Origin: Streptomyces sp. LUP30
GTDB lineage: Bacteria; Actinomycetota; Actinomycetes; Streptomycetales; Streptomycetaceae
Length of the DNA: 64,000 nucleotides
Assembly: GCF_001746365.1 (NCBI RefSeq)
Contig: NZ_MJAJ01000010.1
Span: 102,474 to 166,473 of the forward strand
Direction: 5' to 3'
The position numbers and the translations under genes are program-made. Below the pieces are notes generated by a model, which was not told where the DNA came from, made no database searches, and worked only from the letters and a program-made list of their open reading frames with translations. This document shows, one piece after another, positions 1 to 8,106 of the stretch; position 1 is the stretch's first letter, and each line of letters begins with the position of its first letter.

Positions 1-2
1 GC

Positions 3-872
3 ATCGAGTACGCCGACATGCAACTCATCGGCGAGGCCTACCAGTTGCTGCGGGAAGTCGCCGGGTACGAGCCGGCGCAGATCGCGGACATCTTCCGCAC
101 CTGGAACACCGGCCGCCTCGACTCCTACCTGATCGAGATCACGGCCGAGGTGCTCTCCCATGTGGACGCGGCGACGGACAGGCCCTTCGTGGACGTCGTG
201 GTGGACCAGGCGGAGCAGAAGGGCACCGGCCGCTGGACCGTCCAGATCGCGCTGGACCTCGGGGTTCCGGTGTCGGGCATCGCGGAGGCCGTCTTCGCCC
301 GCTCGCTGTCGGGTCACGCGGCGCTGCGCGAGGCCTCCCGCGACCTGGCGGGCCCGAAGGCGTCCGCACTGGGCGAGGCGGAGGCGCAGGCCTTCGCCGA
401 CCGGGTGGAGCAGGCGCTGTACGCCTCGAAGATCGTGTCGTACACCCAGGGCTTCCACGAGCTCGCCGCGGGCAGCGAGGAGTACGACTGGGACATCGAC
501 CTCGGGGCCGTCTCCTCGATCTGGCGCGGCGGCTGCATCATCCGCGCGGCCTTCCTCGACCGGATCCGCGCCGCGTACGACGCCCGCGCGGACCTGCCGA
601 GCCTGCTCTCCGACGCGACGTTCGCCTCGGAGATCGCGGCCGCCCAGGACGCCTGGCGGGAGGTGCTGGTGTCCGCGACGCTCCAGGGGGTGCCCACGCC
701 GGGCTTCGCCGCCGCGCTCGCGTACTACGACGCCCTGCGCGCGGAGCGCCTGCCCGCCGCGCTCACCCAGGGCCAGCGGGACTTCTTCGGCGCGCACACG
801 TACCGGCGGGTCGACCGTGAGGGCGCGTTCCACACGCTGTGGGGCGGGGACCGCTCGGAGGTGGACGCGTAG
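3..872 (+). CDS. gnd: 6-phosphogluconate dehydrogenase, C-terminal part (5' end outside window)
   Basis: This is the oxidative pentose-phosphate enzyme that decarboxylates 6-phosphogluconate to ribulose 5-phosphate with NADP(+), in the cytosol. The reading frame is open to the left edge (residues IEYADMQLIGEAYQLLR precede the first internal ATG), so the Rossmann N-terminal half is missing from the window. Visible family landmarks are the QKGTGRWT segment, the KIVSYTQGF segment and the WRGGCIIRA segment, all typical of the all-helical C-terminal domain that forms the dimer and substrate pocket. The C-terminal tail is complete and ends in a TAG stop. Identification is very secure; only the start is unseen. 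Confidence 0.97.
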   Translation: MEYADMQLIGEAYQLLREVAGYEPAQIADIFRTWNTGRLDSYLIEITAEVLSHVDAATDRPFVDVVVDQAEQKGTGRWTVQIALDLGVPVSGIAEAVFARSLSGHAALREASRDLAGPKASALGEAEAQAFADRVEQALYASKIVSYTQGFHELAAGSEEYDWDIDLGAVSSIWRGGCIIRAAFLDRIRAAYDARADLPSLLSDATFASEIAAAQDAWREVLVSATLQGVPTPGFAAALAYYDALRAERLPAALTQGQRDFFGAHTYRRVDREGAFHTLWGGDRSEVDA

Positions 873-989
873 CCCGGTCCGACAGGCGGCCGCGGGAGCG
901 GCGGCTGCGCGGCGGACGGCCGCGCCAGACGCACGAGACGCGGCGGCGGGCGGCGTCGAGCCGCCCGCCGCCGCGGCGGGTCGAGCAGG

Positions 990-1226
990 TCAGGCGAGGG
1001 GCGGGCCGGGTTCCGGGCTGGGCACCGGCTCCGGCCCCGGCGGGATCGGGGACGGCGACGGGTCCGGGGCCGGTACGGGCTGCGGAGGCGTCGGTCCCGG
1101 TCCGGGCGGCTGGGGGCCGGGCGGTTGCGGCTCGGGCGTGGGCGGACTCGGGAACGGATCCGGTGGGACCGGGTCCGGGCCGGGCGTCGGTCCGGGCGGG
1201 ACGGGGGCGGGGTACGGGTCGGTCAT
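990..1226 (-). CDS. proline-rich small protein of unknown function
   Basis: The frame encodes 78 residues, nearly half proline, mostly as PxP and PGP units beginning MTDPYPAPVPPGP. There is no signal peptide, membrane segment or recognisable domain. I count it as real rather than a GC artefact because a strong ribosome binding site (GGAGGA, about 5 nt before the ATG) precedes it, and small proline-rich proteins starting MTDP are common in Streptomyces. It sits alone between gnd (convergent) and a GNAT gene. Low-complexity composition means function cannot be inferred. Confidence 0.6.
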   Translation of the reverse strand: MTDPYPAPVPPGPTPGPDPVPPDPFPSPPTPEPQPPGPQPPGPGPTPPQPVPAPDPSPSPIPPGPEPVPSPEPGPPLA

Positions 1227-1341
1227 CGTGTCCTCCGGCCGCTTGCGGGGCTTGGCTCTGAACTACTCCCCCGCGTACCCGGGGTCGCCGCACACACTCA
1301 CCCGGACGGCTCGCCCGGCCCCTCGCCCCCTCGGACGGACG

Positions 1342-1689
1342 TCAGAACCGGCCCGGGTGCGCCCGCAGCCAGGCCTTGGCGGCGCTCAGCAGCGCGGGGT
1401 CCGCGGCGGGTGCCTCGTCCGGGTGGCGCTCGGCCCACTTCACGACGTAGGGGCACAGCGGCGCCACCGGCACGCCCTCGCGTGCGGACTGGGCGTACAG
1501 CTCGCGCGCCAGCGACCCCGCGATGCCCTTGCCCTCGTGGGCGGGCTCGACGATCGTGTGCACCGGGACCAGCGCGGGCGCGGGCGACTCCAGGACGAAG
1601 TACTCGATGCGGCCCACGACTTCGCCGCCGTCACCGAGGGCTTCGAGGCGGCCGGCCGCCCGGTCGTCGCGGATCTCGATGTCGCTCAT
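1342..1689 (-). CDS. small GNAT-family N-acetyltransferase (YjdJ/NATD1 type)
   Basis: A 115-residue minimal acetyltransferase fold. The acetyl-CoA loop is recognisable in VEPAHEGKGIAGSLAREL (residues about 47-64), where the usual Q/R-x-x-G-x-G/A is written as HEGKGIAG, and the C-terminal CPYVVKWAERHPD segment matches the short single-domain YjdJ/NATD1 type. Substrate unknown; family members acetylate small amines or protein termini. The ATG has GGGAG just upstream. It lies immediately downstream of panD on the same strand (47 nt gap), so the two may share a transcript. In some bacteria a GNAT-like protein (PanM/PanZ) matures PanD, but this family is different and I only note the adjacency. 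Confidence 0.8.
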   Translation of the reverse strand: MSDIEIRDDRAAGRLEALGDGGEVVGRIEYFVLESPAPALVPVHTIVEPAHEGKGIAGSLARELYAQSAREGVPVAPLCPYVVKWAERHPDEAPAADPALLSAAKAWLRAHPGRF

Positions 1690-1736
1690 GGGCTCTCCCG
1701 GTGCGATGGGTGCGGACGGTACGCGGGCTGCGCCGC

Positions 1737-2156
1737 TCAGACCGACACCGCGTGCGGACTGCGTTCCTGGTCGGAGCCCGGAACCGGCGCCGAGGGGTCT
1801 GCTCCCAGGGCCACGATCCGGTTGTCGCGGTCCACGTGCACGACCTGCGGCTCCAGCGCCCGCGCCTCGGCGTCGGTCACCTGAGCGTAACTGATGATGA
1901 TCACCAGATCGCCGGGATGCACGAGATGGGCGGCGGCCCCGTTGATGCCGACGACGCCCGAGCCGCGCTCGCCCTCGATGACGTACGTCTCCAGACGGGC
2001 CCCGTTGGTGATGTCGACGATGTGCACGAGCTCACCCGGCAGCAGATCGGCGGCGTCCAAGAGGTCGGCGTCGATGGTCACCGATCCCACGTAGTGCAGG
2101 TCGGCCTGGGTGACGGTGGCACGGTGGATCTTGGACTTGAACATGGTGCGCAGCAC
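1737..2156 (-). CDS. panD: aspartate 1-decarboxylase (PanD proenzyme)
   Basis: PanD converts L-aspartate to beta-alanine for pantothenate and CoA synthesis. The 139-residue proenzyme carries the self-cleavage site Gly24-Ser25 in [10 protein letters not shown], where Ser25 becomes the pyruvoyl cofactor; the catalytic-site segments [14 protein letters not shown] and [18 protein letters not shown] are intact. I chose GTG at 2156 (protein MLRTMFKSK) because AGGAG lies 6 nt before it and the family N-terminus starts at MLRTM. The last 25 residues extend beyond the typical core, as in other actinobacterial PanD proteins. It is followed by the small GNAT gene. Confidence 0.97.
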   Translation of the reverse strand: MLRTMFKSKIHRATVTQADLHYVGSVTIDADLLDAADLLPGELVHIVDITNGARLETYVIEGERGSGVVGINGAAAHLVHPGDLVIIISYAQVTDAEARALEPQVVHVDRDNRIVALGADPSAPVPGSDQERSPHAVSV

Positions 2157-2279
2157 TTTGGACTCCTAGAGGACGGCTCCCCGCCGGCTTTCTGCAGGTC
2201 AGGGGCGTCGTCCACTGTACATCGAGAGGTCTTCCACTCGAAGGCTTTCCCGAACATCGTGCGCTGGGCACCGACTCGC

Positions 2280-2525
2280 GGACGACGGCGACGCCTCCCT
2301 CAGGGACGGTGGGGACGTGGGCGAGGTTGAAGCCGTCGAACCTCGGCGCCTCCGTGGGAGCGGGGCACGACGCTGCCAAGGAGCCCGGAGTCGAACACCT
2401 GGGCCCGTTCTGTGCGCGGCAGGACGGGCTCAGCGTCGCGCGAGGCAGCCCTCACCGACGAACTCGGCGGTCGGCTCAGCGGCCACGGCGACCGCCTCGG
2501 CATCGCCGGCGATCGCATGGGTCAT
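2280..2525 (-). pseudogene. N-terminal remnant of an SfnB-type (acyl-CoA dehydrogenase-like) sulfur-acquisition oxidoreductase
   Basis: Immediately after the SsuD-like gene, an ATG overlaps its stop as ATGA and opens MTHAIAGDAEAVAVAAEPTA, the beginning expected of SfnB-family flavoproteins found in sulfonate and sulfone clusters. After about 31 codons the frame stops (near 2430), but the neighbouring frame continues with RDAEPVLPRTERAQVFDSG, then LLGSVVPRSHGGAEVRR, which is the next part of the same family before all similarity fades. This is what is seen; the inference is that a translationally coupled sfnB gene suffered a frameshift and a large 3' deletion. Nothing recognisable remains between about 2157 and 2280. 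Confidence 0.6.
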
Positions 2526-3682
2526 CGCGCGCTCCCGGCACCCGCGAAGGGGACCTGGGCGGCGGGGGTCGCCTGCTGCCCGTACGGGTGTCGCCACAGG
2601 CCCTGCGCCTGAAGCTTCGGCAGCACGCCCTCGCCGAACCAGTACGCCTCCTCCAGATGCGGATACCCGGAGAAGATGAACTCCTCGACGCCCAGGGCCG
2701 CGTACTCCTTGATCCGTTCGGCGACCTCCTCGTGGCTGCCGACCAGAGCTGTGCCCGCTCCGCCGCGTACCAGCCCGATACCGGCCCACAGGTTGGGATG
2801 GATCTCCAGCCCGTCGCGAGTTCCGCCGCTGTGCAGGGCGAGCATGCGCTGCTGCCCTTCGGACTCGCTGCGGGCGAGCCCGGCCTGCACCGACTTGACC
2901 GTCTCCGGATCGAAACCGTCCAGGAGCCGGTTCGCCTCGGCCCAGGCCTGCTCGGAGGTGTCGCGGGTGATGACGTGCAACCGGATCCCGAAGCGGACGC
3001 TGCGCCCCTCCTGCGCGGCCAGCTTCCTGATCCAGGCGATCTTCCCGGCGACGGCGGTGGGCGGCTCGCCCCAGGTGAGGTAGACGTCGACATGCCTGGC
3101 GGCGACTTCCCCGGCGATCGGCGAGGAGCCCCCGAAGTACACCTGGGGCACCGGGTCGGGCAGCCGGGCGAGCCTGGCGTCCTCGACCTGGAGGTACTCG
3201 CCGGACAGGCCGACGGTCTTGCCCTCCCACAACCCCCGGACGATCTCCAGGAACTCGCCGGTACGGCGATACCGCGCCTCCTTGTCCAGGAAATCCCCGT
3301 AGGCCCGCTGCTCGTGGCTCTCGCCGCCGGTGACGACGTTGAGCAGAAGTCGTCCGCCGGTCTGTCGCTGGAAGGTGGCGGCCATCTGCGCCGCGAGGGT
3401 CGGCGAGACGAATCCGGGGCGGAAGGCGACGAGGAACTTCAGACGCTCGGTGTTCTGGCTGACCATGGCGGTGGTCAGCCACGCGTCCTCGCACCACGCG
3501 CCGGTCGGGGTGAGCGCGCCGACGAAGCCGAGGTCCTCGGCCGCGCGGGCGATCTGGCTCAGGTAGGCGACCGTCGGCGGCCGGTCGCGGCCGGACTCCG
3601 TGGCGGGCGTGCCGTGGCCGCCGCCGACGACGTGCCGGCTGTCGCCGTTCGTGGGCAGGAACCAGTGGAAGGTGAGGGACAC
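2522..3682 (-). CDS. ssuD: SsuD-type FMNH2-dependent alkanesulfonate monooxygenase
   Basis: A luciferase-like TIM-barrel monooxygenase expected to use reduced FMN and O2 to cleave C-S bonds of alkanesulfonates, giving an aldehyde and sulfite. The 386-residue product shows family segments FHWFLPTNGDSR at the start, FLVAFRPGFVSPTLAAQMA, LLLNVVTGG, and a C-terminal EEFIFSGYPHLEEAYWFGEG typical of SsuD. I placed the start at GTG 3682 (GGAG 7 nt upstream); the frame is open further upstream but that part is low complexity. It is the last intact gene of the sulfur locus and overlaps the sfnB remnant by ATGA. The 211-nt gap before it carries short cggcgttgt repeats only. Confidence 0.87.
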   Translation of the reverse strand: MSLTFHWFLPTNGDSRHVVGGGHGTPATESGRDRPPTVAYLSQIARAAEDLGFVGALTPTGAWCEDAWLTTAMVSQNTERLKFLVAFRPGFVSPTLAAQMAATFQRQTGGRLLLNVVTGGESHEQRAYGDFLDKEARYRRTGEFLEIVRGLWEGKTVGLSGEYLQVEDARLARLPDPVPQVYFGGSSPIAGEVAARHVDVYLTWGEPPTAVAGKIAWIRKLAAQEGRSVRFGIRLHVITRDTSEQAWAEANRLLDGFDPETVKSVQAGLARSESEGQQRMLALHSGGTRDGLEIHPNLWAGIGLVRGGAGTALVGSHEEVAERIKEYAALGVEEFIFSGYPHLEEAYWFGEGVLPKLQAQGLWRHPYGQQATPAAQVPFAGAGSAR

Positions 3683-3893
3683 GAGGGGGCTCCGTTCGGT
3701 GTTCGTCGGCGTCGTCAGTGTTCTTCGGCGTTGTCGGCGTTGTCGGCGTTCGTCAGAGGAGGGGCCTGGCGGGGCGGTTCGGTGCCGTTGAGTAGACGCA
3801 GAGCCGCTTGCGGGCGACGTCCGCTCGGCGATCTGCATCACGGCTGCCTGTCAGAACGGTGCGGAAGCCGCGGTCGGTGGGGGCTCTCGAGCG

Positions 3894-5042
3894 TCAGCCC
3901 GACTGGAAGGAGTGACCCCGTCGGCGCCATTCCTCCGCGAGCAGTTCGTACGAACGGACCCGGTCCGTGTGGTCGTGGGTGATCGTCGTGATGAGCAGCT
4001 CGTCCGCGCCCGTGGCCTCCTGCAGCTGTTCCAACCGGTCGGCCACCAGGCCCGGTGAGCCGACGAACCGGGTGTCGAGGCGGTCCCGGACGAGGGCCCG
4101 GTCCTCGTCGGTCCATGGGTGGGCGCGCGCTTCCTCCGGCGTCGGGTACTCGATGGCGCCCTCGGCGGTGCGGATGCTGCGGACCCACGGCCCGTAGCCC
4201 GCGGCGAGTGCGCGGGCGGTGGCGTCGTCCTCGGCGACGACGACGTCCGCCGAGACACCGACGTACGGCTTGTCGAGGAACTCGGAAGGCTGGAAGAAGG
4301 ACCGGTAACCCTCCACCGCATCCAGGACCGTGGCCGGGCTGACGTGGTAGTTCGCCGCGAACCGCAGACCGTTGCGGCCCGCGACGGCGGCGCTCTGACC
4401 GCCACTGCTGCCCAGGATCCACACCTGCACGTCGGCGCCCTCCCCCGGCACCACGTGCGCCTCGACGCCCTCCGGGGAGCGGTAGGTGCCGGCGAACAGG
4501 GCGAGGATGTCGTCGATCTGCTCCGCGTAGTCCTGTGACTCGGCGCCCGGCAGGAGAAGCAGCCTCCGCTGCAGCGCGATGCGGGGTGACCCGAGCAGAT
4601 GCTCGAAGGAGAAGCGGGGCGGGATCAACAGGCCGTTCGGGGTGCGGCCGTCGACGACCGGGGTCGCCGTCGGCAACGGTGCGGCCGGCCGTCCCGGCGG
4701 GCGGCCGCCCGAGCGTCCCAGGCCCAGATCGAAGCGCCCCGGGTGCAGCGCGTCGAGCAGACCGAACTCCTCCACCGTGGACAGCGCGGTGCGGTGCCCG
4801 AGCTGCACGGCCCCGGAACCGAGCCTGATGGTGGAGGTGGCGGATGCGGTCAGGGCCAGGACGACGGCGGGTGACGTGCCGGCCACGCCGGGATTGAGGT
4901 GGTGCTCGGCGAACCAGTAGCGGGCATATCCGAAGCGCTCGGCCTGCTGGGCGAGGTCGATGGAGTTGCGCAGGGCATCGGCTGCCGTCGAGCCGGAGGG
5001 GATCGGGACCAGGTCGAGGACGCCGAGGGCAATATCAGACAT
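3894..5042 (-). CDS. LLM-class flavin monooxygenase, MsnO8-like
   Basis: A 382-residue luciferase-like oxidoreductase. It begins with the barrel strand IALGVLDLVPIPSG, followed by AERFGYARYWFAEHH, VVLALTASATSTIRLGSGAV and FGLLDALHPGRFDLGLGRSG, the hallmark order of the MsnO8 branch. Near residues 215-235 VWILGSSGGQSA is the usual flavin-phosphate-binding strand and loop. Start ATG 5042 has AGGAG at 7 nt. The start overlaps the end of the LLM fragment by a few bases, so translation is probably coupled. Within this locus it is likely a second-line sulfur or nitrogen scavenging oxygenase; the exact substrate cannot be read from sequence. Confidence 0.85.
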   Translation of the reverse strand: MSDIALGVLDLVPIPSGSTAADALRNSIDLAQQAERFGYARYWFAEHHLNPGVAGTSPAVVLALTASATSTIRLGSGAVQLGHRTALSTVEEFGLLDALHPGRFDLGLGRSGGRPPGRPAAPLPTATPVVDGRTPNGLLIPPRFSFEHLLGSPRIALQRRLLLLPGAESQDYAEQIDDILALFAGTYRSPEGVEAHVVPGEGADVQVWILGSSGGQSAAVAGRNGLRFAANYHVSPATVLDAVEGYRSFFQPSEFLDKPYVGVSADVVVAEDDATARALAAGYGPWVRSIRTAEGAIEYPTPEEARAHPWTDEDRALVRDRLDTRFVGSPGLVADRLEQLQEATGADELLITTITHDHTDRVRSYELLAEEWRRRGHSFQSG

Positions 5043-5331
5043 GGACGGACTCCTGGGTGAGCGGTGGGGCCGCAAGCACAGGTCCCCATACGAACGGCGG
5101 GTCCGGGATCTCGCGGCGCAGCACGGGGGCGTAGGCGCGGACCGGGTCGAGCAGGCCGAGGGTCGTCACGGCGGTGAAGAGCCTGATCCGCCTGGTCAGG
5201 GCGGCCACATGGCCGAGTACGACGGTCGGTGAGGAGGAGATGAACGGCCGCTCGTGGCGCTCCCCCACGCCGAAGCCGTCGAAGCCCGGCTCCTCCGCGA
5301 GCAGCGCGAGGGTGACGGCGAGGAATGTCAC
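5035..5331 (-). pseudogene. truncated LLM-class oxidoreductase fragment
   Basis: A 98-codon frame starting in an ATGA overlap with the upstream NtaA-type gene. Its residues GFDGFGVGERHERPFISSSP and TRRIRLFTAVTTLGLLDPVR match the second and third strand/helix units of luciferase-like oxidoreductases (normal proteins read FGVGEHH..., then RIRLTSAVTVLSSDDPVR). The first strand is deleted to a few residues and the barrel breaks off after about 70 residues. It is therefore not a working enzyme, although it keeps coupled start and stop positions between its neighbours and might act as a translational bridge to the MsnO8-like gene. Confidence 0.65.
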
Positions 5332-6707
5332 GACGCCATCGGCGGCTCGGCCCGTACGTCGTCGGGGTGGGCGAGGCCGAGGTGGTGGCGGAGGGTGGGG
5401 CCCTCGTAGTCGGTGCGGAAGACGCCCTGTTCCTGGAGGAGCGGGACGACCTTGTCGGCGAATTCGTCCAAGCCGGTGGGGGTGAGGTGCGGGACGAGGA
5501 TGAAGCCGTCACTCGCGTCCGCCTGGACGTACTCGTTGATGGTGCGGGCGACGGTCGACGGGGACCCGATGAAGTTCTGCCGGTTGCCGGTGTTGATGAC
5601 CAGGTCGCGGATCGACCAGTTGTTGGCCGCGGCCAGCTCGCGCCACTCGCGGGCGGTGGCCAGCGGATCGCGGTACATGCGGACCTGGGCGCGGCCCTTG
5701 GAGATGTGGTCGTCGCTGACGTCCGGGTCGATGTCGGGGAGCGGACCGTCGGGATCGTAGGAGGACAGGTCCCGGTTCCAGACGAACTCCAGGTGTTTGA
5801 GGGCGGTGGCCCCGCTGACCTGTTGGCGTCGGACGATCCGCGCCAGTTCCTCTGCCTCGGCGTCGGTGTCCGCGAGGGCGAAGGAGGCGGCGGGCAGAAT
5901 CAGCAACTGGTCATGCCTGCGGCCGTACTTGGCGAGGCGGCCCTTGACATCCGTGTAGAAGGCCTGGCCGCCCTCCAGGGTGGCGTACCGGCTGAAGATG
6001 GCGTCGGCGGAGGAGGCTGCGAACTCGCGGCCCTCCTCGGAGTCGCCGGCCTGGAAGACGACCGGGCGGCCCTGCGGAGAGCGCGGGACGTTGAACTGGC
6101 CGTGGATGTCGAAGTGTCGACCGGTATGGACGAAGGAGCCGGCCTTCGCGTCCCGCAGGAACACACCCGAGGCCTGGTCGGCAAGGATCTCGTCGCCGTG
6201 CCAGGAGTCGAACAGCTCGTTCGTGGTGGCCAGGAACTCCTTGGCGCGGGAGTAGCGCTCCGACTGGGGCAGGAAGCCGCCGCGGCGGAAGTTCTCGCCG
6301 GTGAAGGCGTCCCAGGAGGTGACCACGTTCCAGGCGGAACGGCCCCCGGAGAGGTGGTCGAGACTGGCGAACTGGCGGGCCACCTCGTACGGCTCGTTGA
6401 ACGTGGAGTTGATGGTGCCGGTCAGGCCGAGACGCTCGGTGACGGCGGCGAGCGCGGCGAGGACGGTGAAGGTGTCGGGGCGGCCGACGACGTCCAAGTC
6501 GTAGATCCTCCCGCCCTGTTCGCGGAGCCTGAGTCCCTCGGCGAGGAAGAGGAAGTCGAACTTGGCGCGTTCGGCGGTCCGCGCGAAGTGCGCGAAGGAG
6601 TCGAACTCGATGTGGCTGCCGGCCTTCGGGTCGCTCCACACGGTGGTGTTGTTGACGCCCGGGAAGTGCGCGGCCAGATGGATCTGCTTCAGCGGCTTGC
6701 TGGTCAT
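5328..6707 (-). CDS. NtaA/SnaA/DszA-family FMN-dependent monooxygenase
   Basis: A 459-residue two-component monooxygenase of the NtaA/SnaA/DszA family, which oxidises nitrilotriacetate, pristinamycin precursors or sulfones using externally supplied FMNH2. Diagnostic segments are the N-terminal IHLAAHFPGVNNTTVW, FDFLFLAEG, LSGGRSAWNVVTSWD (residues about 125-140), RPVVFQAGDSEEGREFAA and the C-terminal GFILVPHLTPTGLDEFADKV. The length is normal. ATG 6707 has GGAAGGA about 10 nt upstream and lies 21 nt after the preceding LLM gene, so both are in one operon. In this context a dimethylsulfone- or sulfone-like substrate is a reasonable inference, not a demonstrated one. Confidence 0.88.
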   Translation of the reverse strand: MTSKPLKQIHLAAHFPGVNNTTVWSDPKAGSHIEFDSFAHFARTAERAKFDFLFLAEGLRLREQGGRIYDLDVVGRPDTFTVLAALAAVTERLGLTGTINSTFNEPYEVARQFASLDHLSGGRSAWNVVTSWDAFTGENFRRGGFLPQSERYSRAKEFLATTNELFDSWHGDEILADQASGVFLRDAKAGSFVHTGRHFDIHGQFNVPRSPQGRPVVFQAGDSEEGREFAASSADAIFSRYATLEGGQAFYTDVKGRLAKYGRRHDQLLILPAASFALADTDAEAEELARIVRRQQVSGATALKHLEFVWNRDLSSYDPDGPLPDIDPDVSDDHISKGRAQVRMYRDPLATAREWRELAAANNWSIRDLVINTGNRQNFIGSPSTVARTINEYVQADASDGFILVPHLTPTGLDEFADKVVPLLQEQGVFRTDYEGPTLRHHLGLAHPDDVRAEPPMAS

Positions 6708-6728
6708 GTCGGTGCGGGTCCTTCCGGC

Positions 6729-7943
6729 TCAGACGGTCGCGGCGGCGTAGCGGTTGGCGGGGCGGGCGAGGCCCAGCAGGCCGCGCAGGGTGCCGGCCTC
6801 GTAGGCGGTGCGGAAGACGCCCCGGCGCTGGAGCTCGGGGACCAGGCCCCGGGTGATCGCCGGGAGGTCGTGCCCGGCGACGGCAGGACGCAGCCGGAAG
6901 CCGCTCAGTCCTGCCTCCCCCAACTCCTGCAGAAGGTCCGCGAGTTGGGCAGACGTACCGGCGAAGACGCGCGCATCACTCGTGTACGGCTCCCCCGCCA
7001 GCGCGTCGAGACGTGCGCGCCGGTCCTCGGCGGCGGCCTGCCCGTCGTCCAGGAAGACCACCAAGTCACCGAAGACATGCAGGAGTTCACCGGCACGCCC
7101 GGCCGCCTCCTGCTCGGCCCGGATCTCGGTGACGATCGCCCGGGCGTGGTCGGTGTCGTGCGGGGTGACATAGCCGACATCGGCCTGGCGGGCCACCAGC
7201 CGGTAGGGGACGGTCTGGTGGGCGAGAGCGGTGACCAGGGGCTGTCCCTGCGGCGGGCGCGGAGTGATGGAGGGGCCCTTGACGCTGAAGTGCCGTCCCT
7301 CGAAGTCGATGTAGTGGAGCTTGTCCCGGTCGATGAAGCGGCCGGTGGCGGCGTCGCGGATCTCGGCGTCGTCCTCCCAGCTGTCCCAGAGGCGACGGAC
7401 GACCTCGACGTAGTCGGCGGCCTCGTCGAAGTGCTCGGTGAGCCGCTCCTGTCCGGCCGGGCTCCGGAGCTCCGCCAGGCTGATCGGCGGGAAGGTACGG
7501 CGGCCGAAGTGGTCGGCCTCGTCCGGGCGGGCGCTGATCTGCACGCGCAGGCCGGCCCGGCCGGTGCTGACGTAGTCGAGGGTGGCGATCGCCTTGGAGA
7601 TGTGGAACGGCTCCGTGTGGGTGGCGATCACGGTCGGCACCAGTCCGATGTGCCGGGTGAGGGGCGCGACGCGGGACGCGATCAGTACGGCGTCCAGGCG
7701 GCCACGGACCTGGTCCGTACGGCCGTCCGGCTCGCCGTGGTGGGCGGACTGCAGGCCGAGTCCGTCCTCGAAGGTGACGAAGTCGAGGAGGCCGCGCTCG
7801 GCCTCGGCGACCAGGTCGGCCCAGTAGGCGGCGGTGAACAGGTCCCGGGGGCGGGCGACCGGCTCACGCCAGGAGGCGGGGTGCCAGCCGGTGCCCTCAA
7901 GGGCGACGGCAAGGTGCAGGTGGGAAGAGGGAGTTGACGACAC
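6729..7943 (-). CDS. LLM-class flavin-dependent monooxygenase (NtaA-like)
   Basis: A 404-residue luciferase-like protein, related to the NtaA/DszA branch: LHLAVALEGTGWHPASWR at the N-terminus, FVTFEDGLGLQS, TVIATHTEPFHISKAIATLD, the LDYVSTGRAGLRVQIS segment and C-terminal ITRGLVPELQRRGVFRTAYE, which resembles the end of the next gene (QGVFRTDYEGPTLRHHLGL). The real start is GTG 7943 with AGGAAGG about 8 nt upstream; the frame extends further but has no signal. It is the first enzyme gene after the second cysteine leader peptide, so it heads the enzymatic half of the sulfur operon. Confidence 0.83.
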   Translation of the reverse strand: MSSTPSSHLHLAVALEGTGWHPASWREPVARPRDLFTAAYWADLVAEAERGLLDFVTFEDGLGLQSAHHGEPDGRTDQVRGRLDAVLIASRVAPLTRHIGLVPTVIATHTEPFHISKAIATLDYVSTGRAGLRVQISARPDEADHFGRRTFPPISLAELRSPAGQERLTEHFDEAADYVEVVRRLWDSWEDDAEIRDAATGRFIDRDKLHYIDFEGRHFSVKGPSITPRPPQGQPLVTALAHQTVPYRLVARQADVGYVTPHDTDHARAIVTEIRAEQEAAGRAGELLHVFGDLVVFLDDGQAAAEDRRARLDALAGEPYTSDARVFAGTSAQLADLLQELGEAGLSGFRLRPAVAGHDLPAITRGLVPELQRRGVFRTAYEAGTLRGLLGLARPANRYAAATV

Positions 7944-8019
7944 GAGGGTGCCTTCCTGGAGGTCCGTACGAGATCGCCGGCCCGCGGGAATCGGGGCGCA
8001 CGGCGGCTGGGGAGACGGG

Positions 8020-8106
8020 TCAGGAGCTACAGAGGGAGCCGGCCACGCGCTGGAGGTCGATGTGGGGCCGGGAGTGAAGGCGGACGGCACGCAGTACCCG
8101 CGTCAC
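8020..8106 (-). CDS. cysteine-type leader peptide (attenuator uORF) before the monooxygenase genes
   Basis: A 28-codon frame, too short for gene callers, begins at GTG 8106 with an excellent GGAGG 8 nt upstream and ends with RPHIDLQRVAGSLCSS. The H-[IV]-D-L-x-R-x-x-x-x-L-C ending is the signature of short actinobacterial leader peptides found in front of sulfur-assimilation genes, where ribosome stalling at cysteine is thought to regulate the downstream gene. It lies 76 nt before the first monooxygenase start. Its GTG overlaps the stop of the GNAT gene as GTGA, so ribosomes finishing GNAT could feed it directly. Confidence 0.8.
   Translation of the reverse strand: MTRVLRAVRLHSRPHIDLQRVAGSLCSS

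Noticed and set aside
3740..3870. Possible third cysteine leader before the SsuD-like gene (RRADVARKRLCVYS in one frame)
   Set aside because: Spacing between Asp and Cys is two residues short, there is no ATG, GTG or TTG start in the frame after its upstream stop, and the known S-S-A-L-C ending is missing.
5325..7937. 870-codon plus-strand open frame opposite the LLM genes
   Set aside because: It is valine/glycine/aspartate-rich shadow coding antisense to genes with clear flavin-monooxygenase motifs; high GC removes stop codons on the opposite strand. Similar long antisense frames at 14131-16029, 29073-32657 and 38394-40976 were dismissed for the same reason.
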